Positions 5,780 to 7,297 of a stretch of DNA of 7,297 nucleotides are shown here, piece by piece (positions within the stretch are counted from its first letter, which is position 1; each line of letters opens with the position of its first letter). The stretch comes from JALYIM01 sp040003205 (GTDB lineage Bacteria > Acidobacteriota > Terriglobia > Terriglobales > Acidobacteriaceae), in the NCBI GenBank assembly GCA_040003205.1, contig JBDUDA010000153.1:1-7297 (forward strand), read 5' to 3'. The notes beneath the pieces are model-generated. The model searched no databases. It was not told the origin of the DNA and saw nothing but the letters and a program-made list of their open reading frames with translations. Made by a program: the position numbers and the translations under genes.

Positions 5780-6732
5780 TGGCGGAGGGTTTAAACATCC
5801 CCGAGCGGGATGGACGTGGCGCGGTAACGAAGGCTGGCCATGTTCCGGTTCTTTTAAAAGAAGCGATCGACTTTTTAGATATCAAACGCGGCGGGAGCTA
5901 TATAGACGCTACCGTGGGCTTGGGCGGGCACAGTTACGAAATCGCAAAACGCCTCGGCGCACCGGGACATTTGATTGGCTTCGATAAGGATCCGGCGGCG
6001 CTGAAAGTGGCAGCGGCGAAGCTCGCTACGAAGCTCGCTGGTGGCGAAAGCACAAGCGGGCAGCCAGACTGGCCGACGATAACGCTGCTCAACATGTCGT
6101 TTGCGGAGTTAGCGACACGCGAACGGGCAGCAGCGTACGACGGAATTCTGGCCGACCTGGGCGTAAGCAGCCTGCAGATAGGTGACCCGGCCCGGGGATT
6201 TACTTTTCAGGCGGATGGACCGCTGGACATGCGGATGAACCCGATGTCCGGCGAATCTGCCGAACAAGTGGTAAACCACATCGACGAGCGCGAGCTGGCC
6301 GATGTGATTTACGAATTCGGTGAGGAAAGGAGGTCGCGGAGAATCGCCAGAGCCATTGTCCGGTCGCGGCCGATATCGACAACGAAGCAATTCGTCGATG
6401 TGATATCAGCCGCGGCCCGGTCAATGAAACATGAGCGGATTCATCCAGCGACCAGAACTTTTCAAGCTCTCCGAATCTTCGTAAACCGTGAACTGGACGA
6501 TCTGAAAGCACTCATGGAGACCGCTCCCAGAGTGCTGAAGCCGGGCGGAAGGCTGGTAGTGATCAGCTTTCATTCGCTCGAAGACAGAATCGTGAAAGAC
6601 GCGATGCGGGCAGGGGCAAAAGACGGGATTTACACGCTGCTGGTGAAAAAGCCGCTGACGGCGACGGAAGAAGAAATAGAAAGCAATCCGCGATCGAGAA
6701 GCGCCAAGATGCGAGTCGCGGAAAAGATCTAG
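5779..6732 (+). CDS. rsmH: 16S rRNA (cytosine(1402)-N4)-methyltransferase RsmH
   Basis: SAM-dependent enzyme that methylates N4 of C1402 in the ribosomal P site; formerly MraW. The 317-residue product (E. coli 313) shows every family landmark: HVPVLLKEAI at 21-30, SAM-binding DATVGLGGHS at 43-52, FDKDP at 68-72, GILADLGVSS at 122-131, RGFTFQADGPLDMRMN near 139-154, EERRSRRIARAI near 172-183, HPATRTFQALRIFVNREL at 222-239, ISFHSLEDRIVK at 262-273 and NPRSRSAKMR at 303-312. The cysteine-rich CxCP-type segment found in many homologues just after SLEDR is absent, replaced by a short AGAKDGIYTLL. The start is a GTG overlapping the mraZ stop by one base (TAGTG) with no strong ribosome-binding site, so translation is probably coupled to mraZ. 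Confidence 0.97.
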   Translation: MAEGLNIPERDGRGAVTKAGHVPVLLKEAIDFLDIKRGGSYIDATVGLGGHSYEIAKRLGAPGHLIGFDKDPAALKVAAAKLATKLAGGESTSGQPDWPTITLLNMSFAELATRERAAAYDGILADLGVSSLQIGDPARGFTFQADGPLDMRMNPMSGESAEQVVNHIDERELADVIYEFGEERRSRRIARAIVRSRPISTTKQFVDVISAAARSMKHERIHPATRTFQALRIFVNRELDDLKALMETAPRVLKPGGRLVVISFHSLEDRIVKDAMRAGAKDGIYTLLVKKPLTATEEEIESNPRSRSAKMRVAEKI

Positions 6733-6872
6733 GCGGCGCCGGCGGGTTGCTGGCAACAAAGTTGGAACGAACGAGATTAGAAGTAGCAACGACATTGATT
6801 TTGCCCTCGGAAAACCAGCCGGGGTCCCGGTGCAGTCGAAGTACGGCGTGCCGGGAAACGAATTTAGGTAGG

Positions 6873-6896
6873 GCGGTTGTAGCAGTTTGCAACCGC
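6873..6896. repeat. GC-rich hairpin in the rsmH downstream spacer
   Basis: Arms GCGGTTG (6873-6879) and CAACCGC (6890-6896) pair perfectly. The stem can extend inward by T-G, A-T and G-T pairs to a four-base CAGT loop. No T-tract follows on the plus strand, so it does not look like a classical intrinsic terminator. It may be a REP-like dispersed element, an RNA-processing signal, or a partial attenuator inside the operon. It lies in the 248-base non-coding gap 6733-6980, which has no other supported feature apart from a short CCGGG/CCCGG pair at 6819-6830. Confidence 0.5.
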
Positions 6897-6980
6897 AGCT
6901 CTGTGGTGGAGTTTTCCCTCAGCGGCCAAGAAATGAAAAATACAAGGCCGCGTCGGGGAAGAAAAATTGGAACACACTCA

Positions 6981-7205
6981 ATGACTTTTACCGGCACCCT
7001 GATTCAAAACCTGATTGCCACGGTGGAACGAGCGGAGCGCTTGCGCGAAGTATCGGTTCGATCCGGAGCGATTGAAATGTCGAGCGGCGATCTTTGTTTG
7101 CTCGGCGATTCCCTGGTAAGCGGCGAGCCCTCCCCCATTAACACCTGGTTCGCTTCGGTTGAACAAAGCGCAAATTACGATCCGAAATTTATTGGAGTGG
7201 CTTAA
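6981..7205 (+). CDS. Small protein of unknown function in the dcw cluster (74 aa)
   Basis: I cannot name a family. The 74-residue product begins MTFTGTLIQNLIATVERAER, which looks like an amphipathic helix. A polar middle follows, and it ends NYDPKFIGVA. There is no transmembrane helix, signal peptide or cysteine pair. The start is chosen at ATG 6981, with GGA nine bases upstream. The frame is open back to a TTG at 6747, but that stretch reads as arginine- and serine-rich non-protein-like sequence and spans the hairpin at 6873-6896. The stop is two bases before the next start, so it is tightly joined to the FtsL-like gene. Its position between rsmH and that gene suggests an envelope or division-related role, by context only. 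Confidence 0.65.
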   Translation: MTFTGTLIQNLIATVERAERLREVSVRSGAIEMSSGDLCLLGDSLVSGEPSPINTWFASVEQSANYDPKFIGVA

Positions 7206-7207
7206 TC

Positions 7208-7297
7208 ATGAGTGCCCTGGCAGCGCAAAACGCCCCATCCGCCCGAAGCAAATCCTGTTGGCTGGGAACTCCGGAAATTTATTTCCGCAAGCAGATC
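7208..7297 (+). CDS. Probable FtsL-like cell division protein, N-terminal fragment (runs off window)
   Basis: Thirty codons are open from ATG 7208 to the edge. The visible part is a flexible, alanine- and serine-rich cytoplasmic N-terminus ending in GTPEIYFRKQI, which resembles the pre-membrane segment I associate with short FtsL-like proteins of acidobacterial dcw clusters. FtsL is a bitopic divisome protein, and in the canonical order it follows rsmH and precedes ftsI. The predicted transmembrane helix and coiled coil lie beyond the window, so the name rests mainly on gene order. A GGAG at 7194-7197 lies ten bases upstream of the ATG, and the start follows the previous stop by two bases. 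Confidence 0.6.
   Translation, partial: MSALAAQNAPSARSKSCWLGTPEIYFRKQI

Noticed and set aside
6819..6857. CCGGG/CCCGG short inverted pairs in the rsmH downstream gap
   Set aside because: Five-base arms in GC-rich sequence are expected by chance.
6747..6980. N-terminal extension of the 74-residue small protein from a TTG at 6747
   Set aside because: The added 78 residues are arginine/serine-rich and unlike a folded protein, the stretch spans a strong hairpin, and no ribosome-binding site precedes the TTG.

Overview
The window looks like a chromosomal segment of a soil-type acidobacterium (Acidobacteriota, probably Terriglobia/Koribacter-like). This is judged from the protein style: a short Wza-like exporter followed by a GumC-like chain-length protein, a LuxR regulator with an 'RIFDKLGI..RVELVLYA' tail, and a dcw cluster that starts mraZ-rsmH and continues with a small protein and a short FtsL-like start. 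GC content is moderate to high, and GTG starts occur. No database search was possible, so the taxon is an inference. There are no RNA genes, CRISPR arrays, insertion sequences or phage genes.

Left part (1-1264, minus strand): two genes of an exopolysaccharide export operon. A Wza-type outer-membrane/periplasmic export protein comes first. The inner-membrane Wzz/GumC chain-length co-polymerase follows and runs off the window edge. A 374-base divergent spacer separates them from a plus-strand LuxR/NarL-type regulator (1639-2361) whose receiver domain has lost the phospho-acceptor aspartate and the other switch residues.

Middle (2457-4866): a small four-helix membrane protein of unknown function and ribose-5-phosphate isomerase A (rpiA) lie on the plus strand. 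Facing them is a class-V aminotransferase/cysteine-desulfurase-like protein on the minus strand. The last two genes converge and share 33 bases at their 3' ends.

Right part (4867-7297): the start of the division and cell wall (dcw) cluster. A strong sigma70-type promoter (TTGACA, 16-base spacer, TAGGAT) is overlaid by three GTGG repeats at an exact 10-base period, which is the architecture of an autoregulatory MraZ operator. After a leader of about 200 bases come mraZ and rsmH, joined by a one-base stop/start overlap. A 248-base non-coding gap with a strong hairpin follows, then a 74-residue small protein, then the first 30 codons of a protein that resembles the acidobacterial FtsL-like division protein.

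Most of the window is ordinary core and envelope biology. The points most worth a second look are the MraZ operator, the inverted repeat upstream of it, the degenerate receiver regulator beside the polysaccharide genes, and the unrecognised small protein inside the dcw cluster.
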